Shown here: positions 9,773 through 20,100 of the stretch, piece after piece
How positions within the stretch are numbered: position 1 is the first letter of the stretch
Layout of the letters: each line of letters begins with the position of its first letter
Assembly: GCA_019059635.1 (NCBI GenBank)
Contig: JAGVRJ010000010.1
Coordinates: 1,552,501 to 1,616,500 of the forward strand
DNA: 64,000 bases
Origin: Proales similis
Taxonomy: Eukaryota > Rotifera > Eurotatoria > Ploima > Proalidae
Direction: 5' to 3'
Notes under the pieces: model-generated
What the model saw: only the letters and a program-made list of their open reading frames with translations
What the model was told of the DNA's origin: nothing
Database searches by the model: none
Translations under genes and position numbers: made by a program

Positions 9773-12700
9773 CAATCTCGACGGTTTGCACTGTTGGCTC
9801 TTCGTCGTCTTCTCTAAGTCCCAGCTCTCGTAGAATGGACGCTTCGAAATGCAGATAATCCTTATACTCCTCCTTCAACCTGAACATGGTCTCGTCCTCG
9901 GTTGGAATATGAGGTGGGCCAAGCTGCTCGTGAAAAAGGACTGTAGAGCGAAAAGAAAATGCCACAGGGAGATTTAAGCGACTTACGCCGGCCTTGAGCG
10001 CTGCCTGACGCTCCATTTCCTGTTTCTCTTCTTCGCGCATGTTCCATCGCTTTTTCATGTAGTAGCGACGGTCTGATTCTCGAAGCAAATAGGCCTTGAC
10101 CGCCTGATGCTCCCCGGCAACGTTTCGTCTTAAAGATAATGGCACCTCCATTATATGAAGTGTCCCGCCGCTGTCTCCGATCGCTAGCAGCTGTTGCCGA
10201 TCTAAGTTAAGAATGTTTCATTAGAAAATCAAATCGACCGATTCAAAAAGAGATTCAAAGCAACAACTCACTTGAAATTACTCGACAATTTAAACAGGTC
10301 AACTTAAGGCCACTGATCGACTGCGTTAGAACAGCAGAGTGGGTTTTGTCCAGAAGGTCCCAGATGTCCACGGTTCCGTTTGATTTTGCGACAAAGAAAA
10401 CGCTCGATCTGGTCGGCGACCACTCAACGTCGCACACTGGCATTGGATAGGATTTTGTTTGAAGCAGAGCTCCTGCCTATTGTTTGTTGAGTTAAGCCGA
10501 ACGAGCATGAAGAAGACTGCGACCCTTACAAAGTTCTTCTCGCGCCAAATCTGAAACGAGCAGCCACCAGCGATTAGGAGAATATCTTTGAAAAAAGGCG
10601 ATCGCTTCATGGCTATAACTGGTCCATCCAGAATAAACGAGTACCATTCGGCCTTGGACGCTTAATCGGTTTGTAGGATCAACGTTTCAAGGAATTTTGT
10701 GAAAGTCTAAGCTGTCACTTACTCGTCAGCTTGCTTGAATCTGCTTCCTTTTGAGGTAGCCAGTCGACGTATACAAATTGTCCATCCTACACCCAAGTCG
10801 CATATTACTTCTCTTATCGTCGAATTTCAAGTATCCAAGTTCGCACCTCTGTTCCAATGCTGATTCTTGTGTTCAAATGTTGAAGTAGACGACTATTCTT
10901 TCCACTCGACTTTCCCGTTCCGGACACGAACTGTCCCTTGTCAACGGTCGGATCATCGCGCTTTTCAATCTCGAGTTTGTCTTCGAGCTCAACTGCCGAC
11001 CAAAACATCATGTGACCAAAAGCATGAAATGGAGAAACCGTTGAAAAGCCCACTTGTTGATTTGTCGCCTTGTCGTTCAGCGATCGAGAACTTGACAGGT
11101 GCAAAGTCACCGCCTGGATCTGAGCAGGGCAGCGACACCTTGAGCAATGGACGCCAGTTGGACAGATGAACAAACGTTTGCGGCACATGCATTGGTAAAT
11201 CGATTTCTTTTTTTTTGCCGGCCACATTCTTGGGCCGTGTGTCCCAGAACAATATTTGACTGTGCATTTTTATCAAGTCATTTGAGCTTGCTAGAGTTTA
11301 GGACAAGGCCGCGCTCTTACTTGTCAGTGGCTGCGGTCATAAGTTGATAATTTGTTCCTCCGTCAGTTTGGGTAGGAAAGCCCATTCGATCGATCTATTA
11401 ATTCTTGATTGTAAAAAAATAGCAAGAAACTGAACGAGAGATTTTACCTCAAAATGGTCTGGAATCCATATGATATCGGTGATTGACTCGGTGTGGCCAT
11501 GCTCCAGAGAGGAGACAGCGCAATATCGAATTCGAGGCGTCTGGAAGAAGCTCTCATCCTCGTGACCAGGCTGAATTCAAAATTGCAATGGATTAAGGGA
11601 TCAGTTCTTAAATGTTGATTAATCGAGATTGGTGCTTACCAAGAAGAGATCGTTGTCACGATGATCGGCGCGAGGGTTCAGAATTCGATTTTCCCAAGGC
11701 TTTATGTCCCAGAGGACGACTTGGCCGTTCACACAGCCACCGGCGATAATGTTCGGTTCGGTGGGCGAGAAAGCAAACGAGTAAATGTCTCCGGGCGCTT
11801 CCAGAAATAACTTTGGATGAATCGGATCGACAAAACTCCAGATGAGAATCAAAGACGGGGTGATGACCGATTTGGACATGTTGTCCATTCGCTGATAGAA
11901 CGAGCTATTCTCGGCCAACGCGGTCGCCAGGATTCCTTTCAAAGTCGGATGCCATTGCACGCACGTGACCAATTTGTCTTTTCCATGATGAATATCACTG
12001 AATGACTGATACTCCTAGAAGACGCAGACAAAATTTAGGTTTATGGATTAACCCAATATTAATCAGCTCAATAAATGATTTTAAGAGGAAGGAAACGCAC
12101 CTTGAGATGCATGTCCCCTGGACCGCCGATTTGATTCATCTCTTCACCCAATAGCGTCCAATCGTTTTCAAATGCATCAAATATGTTGTTCTGCTGAATA
12201 GATTGTTCCAGTCTGTATGAAATGAATTTTTAAAACTCAGCAGGAGATGGGATGAAGACTTTGCCTCACAGCGTGAATGAATCGTCCATGAAATTTCTCA
12301 GGCCGTCACTGCTCATGAGTTTATCTTTGTCAGCCGAGTCGAGTTTTCGCGGCTCGTACTGGCACGCGGCGTTTCTCATTTTGTGCCAAACCGTCTGGGC
12401 TCCAATGTCATTGGTCGGTGGCGCAGCCTTTAATAAGAATATTGTTAGCACGAGTTGCATCAACTCCCGCTCTGAAGGAAATGGCCCAAACTGACTTGAA
12501 TAGCGCGTTCCATCAACAGCAGTTGAGTTTGTAGGGAGTCTTCCTGCTCGCTCGGAAGGATTGAGATTTGCATGTCTTTTTTCTTGTTATTTTCTACGTC
12601 AACGAAATTGGCTATTCGTTTCAATTTGGTTTTTTTGCGCTCCACATTGTATTGAATCTATTTTTTAGTAATTTCCAATACCTGTATCAATGATTATTCA

Positions 12701-13432
12701 AGTTGATCTAATTAACAAACCAGTGGACGATTGCTGGCAAAAAGCGATTCGTTTATTTCTCTTTCTGATCCCCGGCTCACCCATGGCTTGGATTCAGGCG
12801 GAATGTATTTGGGAGGCTCAGGTGGTTCTGTTGGCTCTTCGACCATTGGTGGCTGTTTTGAGAGATCAATAAGCTTCCAGCTAGAAAGCGGCCACGCTTT
12901 ACTTACGTTTTCGATAATCAGTCGCAGATCGGCGTTAAGACACACAAAATACGTCTCTGCTATTTCGGGCTCATACTCGCCAACGATCAGCACCTCGTCT
13001 TGGTCGTAATTAGCCAGTGGTTTGTGCAGAGACTTGAAATTCGACGACTCTGGCTGACTGGCCAAATCCTCGAGAAGCAAATGTCTTGGAACGATCCGAA
13101 CGGCAGTCGGGTCAAACTCTTGACCTGGCTCGCTTGTTCGCAGTCCGATTGAGCGTTGAGTGTCTTGGTCAATTTTGACTCTGAACAACCCCTGCGGAAG
13201 TTCATTACTCAGCCGATCATTTTCAGCTTCTGAGAGAATTCAAAGAGAATTCAAAACAAAAGCTTTAGATTTCAGATTGACAGTCAGAGATGAATTCGAT
13301 GAGCATACCGCGAGTGGCTGACTGTGGTGCACCTCGGGAACGTGAGGCGCCACCTACGCTGCGTCGGTTGCCTCCTTTCTTGCTGCCCGAGTTTAGATTG
13401 GACGAGTTTCGACTTTGCCTACTTGCCTCTCC
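9768..13432 (-). CDS. DNAI3: Axonemal dynein intermediate chain 3 (WDR63/IC140 type)
   Basis: Intermediate chain of the inner-arm (I1/f) axonemal dynein, needed for ciliary and flagellar beating. Many short exons. Conserved N-terminal region: FRVKIDQDTQ, then the KPWVSRGSEREI motif. WD-repeat region: MVTCVQWHPTLKGILA, LILIWSFVDPIHPKL, NIIAGGCVNGQVVLWD, a later block with FVSGTGKS and the SPFFKDILLIAGGCSFQIW repeat, then GTVDIWDLLDKTHSAVL. The C-terminal basic helix ends in ILRELGLREDDEEP, as in human WDR63, with the stop at 9768. The most upstream exon I can place opens at 13432 with a Ser/Arg/Gly-rich stretch (GEASRQSRNSSNLNSG) and has no ATG, so the initiating exon lies further upstream and is unresolved. 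Implies motile cilia or flagellate sperm in the source animal. Confidence 0.9.
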
Positions 13433-14862
13433 CTATAAACTAATTTAAGCACTTCACATCGGCCAGACAGTAATGGTTCAATGTTACACTCTGCATTGTT
13501 CATCTAGCGCAGGAATCTTTCTTGATTCTTTAATTTGGCCTTCGCTTGTTGTGCACCGTCCGTTCGTGTTTGTTTTTTCTTTCGTCGTTCTCAGGCTGTG
13601 GAGAAGGATTTTTCACAGCGGCGAGGTGGTGCGCGCGGCCAAGACACAAGCGGTAGCCATGACAACATATTCTCCTCTTCATCGCCCACAATTCTCTATT
13701 TTTTGTCCGATTTCACCCTGGCCTGGTTAAAGTTTGTCAAATTTGGTTTATTACTTGTCAACGCCCACTCGCTGCGTTAAACAATGTAATCAAAAGACAG
13801 AGAAAACGCAAGAAGGATTAACGAAATATCACTTAAGCTTTATTAAATAATCATCGCGGCTTGTATTAATTTGAATGAGTCATACACAAAACGCCAAAAT
13901 TGACTAAAAATTCCAATGGGAATGAATACTTCCTAAATACGTGTCATTGAGGTGTACATACCCTCGTGCACCTCGACAATCGTAAATGGTGGGAGAGAGC
14001 GTCCCGCCTAGACGAGCAAATATTTTAGTTTTCAATTCTTTTAGAGCCAACACATGTCCACGCTCACTTTCCTGGTGCCTGATCGCTTGCTTGTTTGCCC
14101 GGCGCCTGCATTGTCACCGCCACCGCTAAGCTGAAGCAGTACAACAAACGAATTTTATATTTAAAAGAATGACGAAATTCAATATTTATTGAGGGCGTTT
14201 GCGATGGACGTCACGAGTAAAATCTAGCTGAATTTTGACGAATATTGCCGGTCACGACCGTTGTATAACACTGAGGCATGCTCACGCTCAGCTTTGCCTC
14301 TGTTAATCGTAAAGAGACTTGAAAACTTTAGATGCAAGCTATTTAGGTCAGATCTGCATTTTTCCCTCTTTCCAGTTGTTTTTAAACGCCGATTCGTTCT
14401 TCTCTCTTATTCATCAACTTGGCATTTCTCTTGTCTCTTTCTCTCTCTCTATTTCTCTATTCTCGTTTTCTTATTCATATTACTTGTTTTAAACGCTTTT
14501 CCTCATCCATCAAATGGGCAAGGTTTTTAAATAAAAACGCTCTTGTCTGGGCCTAATTCTCTCGCCTCTAATCACTCAGCTTGCTTGCCAATTATTCGTT
14601 CGTCTTCTTTTCTTCATTGAAAATTGCTTTCAAAAGCAAATAGAACACAATTTTCGGCAATAATTAAACATTGTGTATTTTGCGTCATGTTCTCGCTTCG
14701 ACGCCTTCGATTATCAATTCTTTACGCCTTGATCTTTTCGAATGGGTCAAACATCCGTCTCCGAACTGAAACTTCCTCCATCTTTGTCACACCCTGAAAA
14801 TTATTCGATTTTAGATACAAAACACAAACGAATATCAACAATTTGGATTTAAGTGAAATAAA
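13433..14862. other. Intergenic region, holds the unresolved DNAI3 first exon
   Basis: Should contain the DNAI3 start and the promoter of the 14863 gene. Several exon-like, splice-bounded blocks lie on the minus strand (about 14060-14130, 13965-14010 and 14722-14793), but no single frame linking them is convincing. Confidence 0.4.
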
Positions 14863-15297
14863 ATGATGTTGAGTGCAAAGAGCAAAACCCAGCCTGCAAA
14901 GCTTGTGGCGTTCATCGGCATGGTGCTGGCATTCAACACAGTCGCTAGATGTGAAGCGAGCCACGTAAATTACAATGAGCTCCTACCGACCGAGACCGAG
15001 CAGTTGGAAGACATGGACGCAAAATCAGAACAGAGCGATTTGCTGGAAAGAATTAAGCTCGCTGGTGCCAAGAGAGCTTCGCATCCAGCTCATGGCTTGA
15101 GCCAGGAAGAGAGCGAGCTGCTCCGATTTTTGATTCACAAGAAACTGATCGAAAAGCTGAAGGCAGACACCGAGCTCGGCGAGCGAAAGAGAGCCGGCTT
15201 TTCAATTGAAACCTACTACGACGCGCTGGTCAAAAATGACGGCTCCATTCTCCTCATTCCCAAGGACGTCAACAAAAACCACTATTTCATCGGCTGA
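14863..15297 (+). CDS. Secreted peptide-precursor-like protein (144 aa)
   Basis: Single-exon reading frame with a basic N-terminus and a hydrophobic segment ending CEA, a plausible signal peptide (LVAFIGMVLAFNTVARCEA, residues 14-32). Basic cleavage sites follow: GAKR and ERKR. These would release a helical, charged middle peptide (starting ASHPAHGLSQEE) and a C-terminal peptide starting AGFSIETYYDA and ending in ...NHYFIG. A terminal glycine after a processed peptide is the usual amide donor. The layout is that of a neuropeptide or peptide-hormone precursor, but I cannot assign it to a known family. The initiator could be either of two adjacent ATGs. Confidence 0.6.
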   Translation: MMLSAKSKTQPAKLVAFIGMVLAFNTVARCEASHVNYNELLPTETEQLEDMDAKSEQSDLLERIKLAGAKRASHPAHGLSQEESELLRFLIHKKLIEKLKADTELGERKRAGFSIETYYDALVKNDGSILLIPKDVNKNHYFIG

Positions 15298-15641
15298 GAA
15301 GAGCAGAGTAGACCTGTTGGCACACATGTCTCTAGTCTTGATTTCTAGCTTTGCTCTAACCAACCACATTCACTCGTTTTTCTCTATTCTACTCTCAGCA
15401 CAGTGAATTCAAATAAACTCATTCTCGCTTGATTTATCTCTTCATTCACAATTAAACAGTTTTACTTTAACGACGACGACCAAAAGAGCGAGTGAACGCC
15501 CATACAAAGTTTATTTAATTGCTTGTTTGCTCTGATTATTTGCGTTTCTCTGAGCAGAACAACCCTCATGAACAAAGAATTTTACTTTCAGGCTTTTGGT
15601 CACCTCCTGTTGTTTCTCAGCCGCTCAAGAGCGCTTGCAGA
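15298..15641. other. Convergent intergenic gap
   Basis: 3' flanks of the 14863 gene (AATAAAC near 15411) and of TAF8. Nothing else seen. Confidence 0.4.
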
Positions 15642-16588
15642 TTAACCGGCAAAGCTGTTGAGCCAATTTGATTCGGAATAACTTTGAGCAAACGGCCGAT
15701 TATTATCGATCACAAGCAAGTTATTTAGAACGCGAAAACAGTAGTTACGCATTAGACTAACGTCGTTATCGTTCTGGCCAAACAGTGAGACAGGACGGTT
15801 ACTTTGCTCGGCGTCTAAGAGAAGGCTTTTGAGTTTAAAGCTCACAAGACCGCGTTCAGTGTGTCTCTTTTGTTCGGCGACCAGCTCCCTTGATCGTTGG
15901 TAGTCTCGCACGCTTCTGTTCTCGACCTAATTGATAAAGAGCTCATTATCTGCTTTCCATCGTTTACGCCCACGGCTCAACCATACTTGAGTTCGAATAT
16001 AAGTGTGCGGATCTGGGAATGAAGGAAAGTGCTCAGTAATGTAAGCGAATCGTCCCTTGTTTCTACTGTTTCTCAATGCCACAACTGCATGTGCTGGCTC
16101 TGGCCCTTTAGGGAGCGTCAAATCGCTCGCTCGTACATGCATGGCAGCACACTCAAATACCTGAATGAAGCGAGGCAAACAAGTCGCGGCCTCTAAGGTG
16201 TTTTAGAAAGCAATAAAACGATCGCATGTCAATTCCTTCCATGTGAAATGGGATTAAATGCCTTGTCTTTGTGCTTGGCCACAGTTGGCTTGCTTTACCG
16301 AATTCAGTGAAAGCCGAGGCCAGATCATGAATGTTCCCCTCTGTTCGGTTCTGAATTTCTGTAAACATTTTTGTCTGCACAATCAAGTGACTCGTGTCTG
16401 CGCCAGTTACAAAAGATCATCGACCCTTAAGACCCTTCCGATGTGGAATCGAACTTACAAGAAGCCATTAGCTCAACCAAAGTGTCCATTGCCGCGCCTT
16501 CCACTTGTTCGAAGCCATTTTGCCGACAAATAATGGCAATTGAGGCGCCTAAGAGCTGGCGCCGATTGATCTCTTCTTGGTCTTCCAT
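15642..16588 (-). CDS. TAF8: TFIID subunit TAF8
   Basis: Histone-fold TBP-associated factor; in TFIID it pairs with TAF10 and bridges core TFIID to TAF2. Five exons join in phase. The start MEDQEEINRRQLL leads into the histone fold (ASIAIICRQNGFEQVEGA, DTLVELMAS|Y, then MFTEIQNRTEGNIHDLASAF). The TAF8 C-terminal signature follows: ITEHFPSFPDPHTYIRTQ, matching the conserved HFPEFPDPHTYIKT, then VRDYQRSRELVAEQKRHTERGLVSF. Total about 250 residues against 310 in human; the acidic tail is shorter and no clear nuclear localisation signal remains. TAF8 is divergent from the ROCO-TIR gene, 561 bp between starts. Confidence 0.9.
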
Positions 16589-17149
16589 CTAACAGTCGAT
16601 TGACGTGCTCACTCAGTGCTCTACTCCTCATTTCACATCAATCTTCAACTTTGGCTTCGTTGCTTTTCTCAAGCAGTCTGCTCTAAGCCCAAAATTTGTC
16701 TCGCCTTTTTTTCTCAATAAACAAGAACTTGTCTTTTATTTTCTTGAAAAAGCATACTCGCGTGGTAATCAAAACACAGTTGCCGTTTGAATCGGCATTT
16801 ATTCTAGCCCGGAAATATAATAAAATGGCTAAGCGATGCTGATTAGCTTGACTAAAATGGTTTGGTGGCTGCAAACTTGTGTAAGAATTCAATTGTAAAG
16901 TAGAGCGAGCGAGTGGTAACTGAGGGCGCTCATTATGCTCTATGTAATATTTTCGTCAATTGCGACAATAGTAAGTTTTCCGAACGAAAGCGGCAGAGAG
17001 AGCGAGAGAGAGAGAGGGAGGAGAAAGAAATAGAAAACACAGAGAAGGAGAGAGAAAAGCAGGCAGAGAGGAATAAGAAAAATTAATTTGCCCTTGCCAA
17101 CCTAAAACTAGAATGAGACGACGCTGAGCTATCGACGCGAGCGAATGAA
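16589..17149. promoter_or_regulatory. Divergent promoter region TAF8 / ROCO-TIR
   Basis: 561 bp between two head-to-head start codons. A dense GAGAGAG tract at about 16995-17060 lies just upstream of the plus-strand gene. No exon recognised. Confidence 0.4.
16993..17031. repeat. GA-repeat tract
   Basis: GAGAGAGCGAGAGAGAGAGAG-like tract, followed by further GA-rich sequence to about 17060, 90-160 bp upstream of the ROCO-TIR start codon. Confidence 0.6.
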
Positions 17150-20100
17150 ATGTATTTCCACCCAGTTCATGGAAAGAACATAAAACTATCCAACGACAAC
17201 TCGACTGCCAGCCGGACAAGAGGATTCGGTGATGGCCTAACGTTTTCAAATGACTGTCTTGGGCCAGGCCAGCGAGTTAGGTTCGTCGCTAGGAGCACAA
17301 GTGCAATGAATTGGAGCGGACACTTGTCCTTAGGACTTACCACTCGCAATCCTTCTTCTTTTGCGCTCACCGATCTGCCTCCTTTTTCTCACCCGATGCT
17401 TCGTGACAAGAGTGAATTCTGGATTAAGGCCATCGATGCTGCTCACCTGGACACCAATAACCGACTCAGCGTTTTCTTGGACGAGAACATGAGTCTTCAA
17501 CTCGAGGTCAATTTGACTCGTGTGCAAACTTTGTTTAAAAACTTGAAAATCGACTCCAAATATTGGCTCATTTTGGACATTTACGGACAGACAGAGTCTG
17601 TCGAGTTCAAGGCCACTGGTGAGTTATTGCTTGTGATCAAGTTCTGACAGCAGGATTCATCTTTCAGCATTATAGAAGAAATACCATTTGAGATAAGAAC
17701 CAAAGGTCTCGAGGCGGCCAAGCTATTCACAGACGCGTGTGTCCAAAGTGGTTGCCAATCAAACTCTCGGGCCAATTTAATTATTCTGAGTCCAAACAAG
17801 AGTTCGAAAGAGCAACTTAAATCGTTATTGACCAACACCGAGTTAGTACTCAAACGTGTCTGTGCATCGGCCCGGCTGATTAATTCCCAATTTTAGAGAG
17901 CTAGGGATCAAAAGTGACGTGGAAATTTCGGCTAGTTCAAGTCAATGGAACGTAGTAGGCATCTACCCTGCGCCTGACCTGCGAGAGGAAAACTCTCAAG
18001 CTTCGTTTATCCGCTCTTTATCTGATCCTCTAAATCAACAAGTTCATTCATCTAACGATCATCTAAATCGCTATTTCTCAGTTGACAATTCTCCAAACCA
18101 GTTAAAATCGAATCAAGATCTTTTTCTTGCTCGTTCCCAACATTCGGACGCTGCCATTTCGGAGGAAGTGACCGAGAATGAGGCAGAGTGCGAAGCGGCC
18201 GAGGAAGAAACGGGCGCTCAACTGGAGCAGGACGATAAGTCTCTTACAGACTCAAATTGGGCTGATCTGGCCAGCAACGTTTTATTTGACTTGCTTTACA
18301 AACCGGTGCGTAATCTGCTGCGAGCAGAATTGAGCGAATTGGGCGAAGAGGCCAATGAACTCAGATCATCTTTGGAGCCTGAAAAGCTCAAATCTCTGGC
18401 CATACGAGAATTCAATTCGAGTCCATATTCCAAAGTTGAATGCTCTGATCAGCTTCTCAACGAATATCTAAATATTCTTGATCGAAAAATGCCAGTTCTT
18501 ATCGAATTGGCTGATCGAGCTGAGGAATACTTGACAAGCGTGAACAGCGACGCGCCTAATCTTACAGTCACCATTTGGGATCTGCGTAGGTTGAGTCAAC
18601 CCTTTGGGAAAATCAATCGAACTAAATTTGTTTCATATTTTAGAGCATCCTTATCAGCAAGCACTGATGCCACCAAGGGCCATCTATTTGATTTGTTTCG
18701 ATGCGAGCGAGAAGCTCAATAGTCAGATAGGCACCGACCTCGACTACGGTGCTGATGTAATTAGTTTCTTTGATGCATCGACTCGACTTGTTCGATTTTG
18801 ATAATTTACTCGTTAATAGACTGAGTGTGAGTTTAGCACGGCGGAATATATTGACTTTTGGTTGAATATAATTCACAGCCATTCGAGCCGACTTGATTTA
18901 ACCAAAGACAAGAACACATCTCAAATGCTACCGTCGGTCATCGTCGTAGGCTTGAATGCTGACACTCGAAATCAAGAGAAGCTAAAAGCACAGATAAACG
19001 AGTTAGTCAAGGACAAGGTTTACAGTAGGCATTTAACGGTCGAGCCGCTGATTATCGAATCCAAACAACAACCGAAGCAGATCGAAGAACTTGGCGAAGC
19101 TATTGCACAACTGATTCGAAGCGAGACTTATATTGGCGAGCTTCATCCAAGCCGATGGATTCGATTGACCCAAGAGTTGAGACAATTGGCCTACAATGGC
19201 CAGTTCAAGTCCAACTTGATTCAGGTTAGTAGCTCCACGTTGTAATATTTGCCCATTTTTCGTCTAATTTTGGAGTCAGATTTGCGACATGGCTTTCAAA
19301 TGTGGCATCAACACTCGGGAAGAGCTTTCTTGCTGCCTTGGCTTTTTGCATGAGCTTCGCTTTATAATCTATTTTGGCGACACAGATGATCTGTTTTTAA
19401 ACAACACAATTATTCTCGAGCCAGCCTCTCTTGGCCACATCTTTTCCTCCTTGCTTTCGGACGATTCTCGCTCTATAAAGCGTAAAATGAATCAACTAGG
19501 CGAGGGACGAGCAAGAAGATATGCGATGCTGTTGGATGAAGGACTGATTGATTCGACGGCTCTTGATCTTATCTGGTATCCAATATCGCAAGAGAGCCGC
19601 TCTGTCCTACTCGCTCTTCTAAAGCATCTTGATCTGATCAGCGAACGAGCAGTCGGAAGAGAATACGGTCGAATGGGTCGAATCGAGTGTCTAATTCCTT
19701 GTCGAGCGATTAAAAATTATCCAAAATCAATTGAGAACGACACCGATGCGGTTCAAGGCGCCTCTGACAGTCTCTCGGACATTGAAGACCTTGAGCCTCC
19801 TCTTGTCATTCGGCATCATCAGCGACAATTACCGGCCACTGTTCAATTCTTTTACCGGATAAAGCCTCGTCTACCTGGCAAGCACTCTTTTCATAATTCG
19901 AGTGATCTTTTTTCACTTACTCGTCTTTGCTTGTCTAGTTTCTCTATTTCATCGTCTAATCAATCGGGCCTGCCGATGGACTCTCCGAAAAAAGACGAAC
20001 GGCACAGAGATAAAACTCTACAGAGACATGGCTCGCTTTTATTTGGATGAGACGCACGAATTTGGTCTGGAACTCTTGAGTAGATCACGCGACATAGTCA

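Noticed and set aside
13905-14793. Exon-like blocks on the minus strand (SGGGDNAGAGQTSKRS, RSLPPFTIVEVHE, and MEEVSVRRRMFDPFEKIK)
   Set aside because: Good splice-like borders, but no frame joins all three and no family is recognised. They could be DNAI3 5' exons or a separate small gene, so I left them unannotated.
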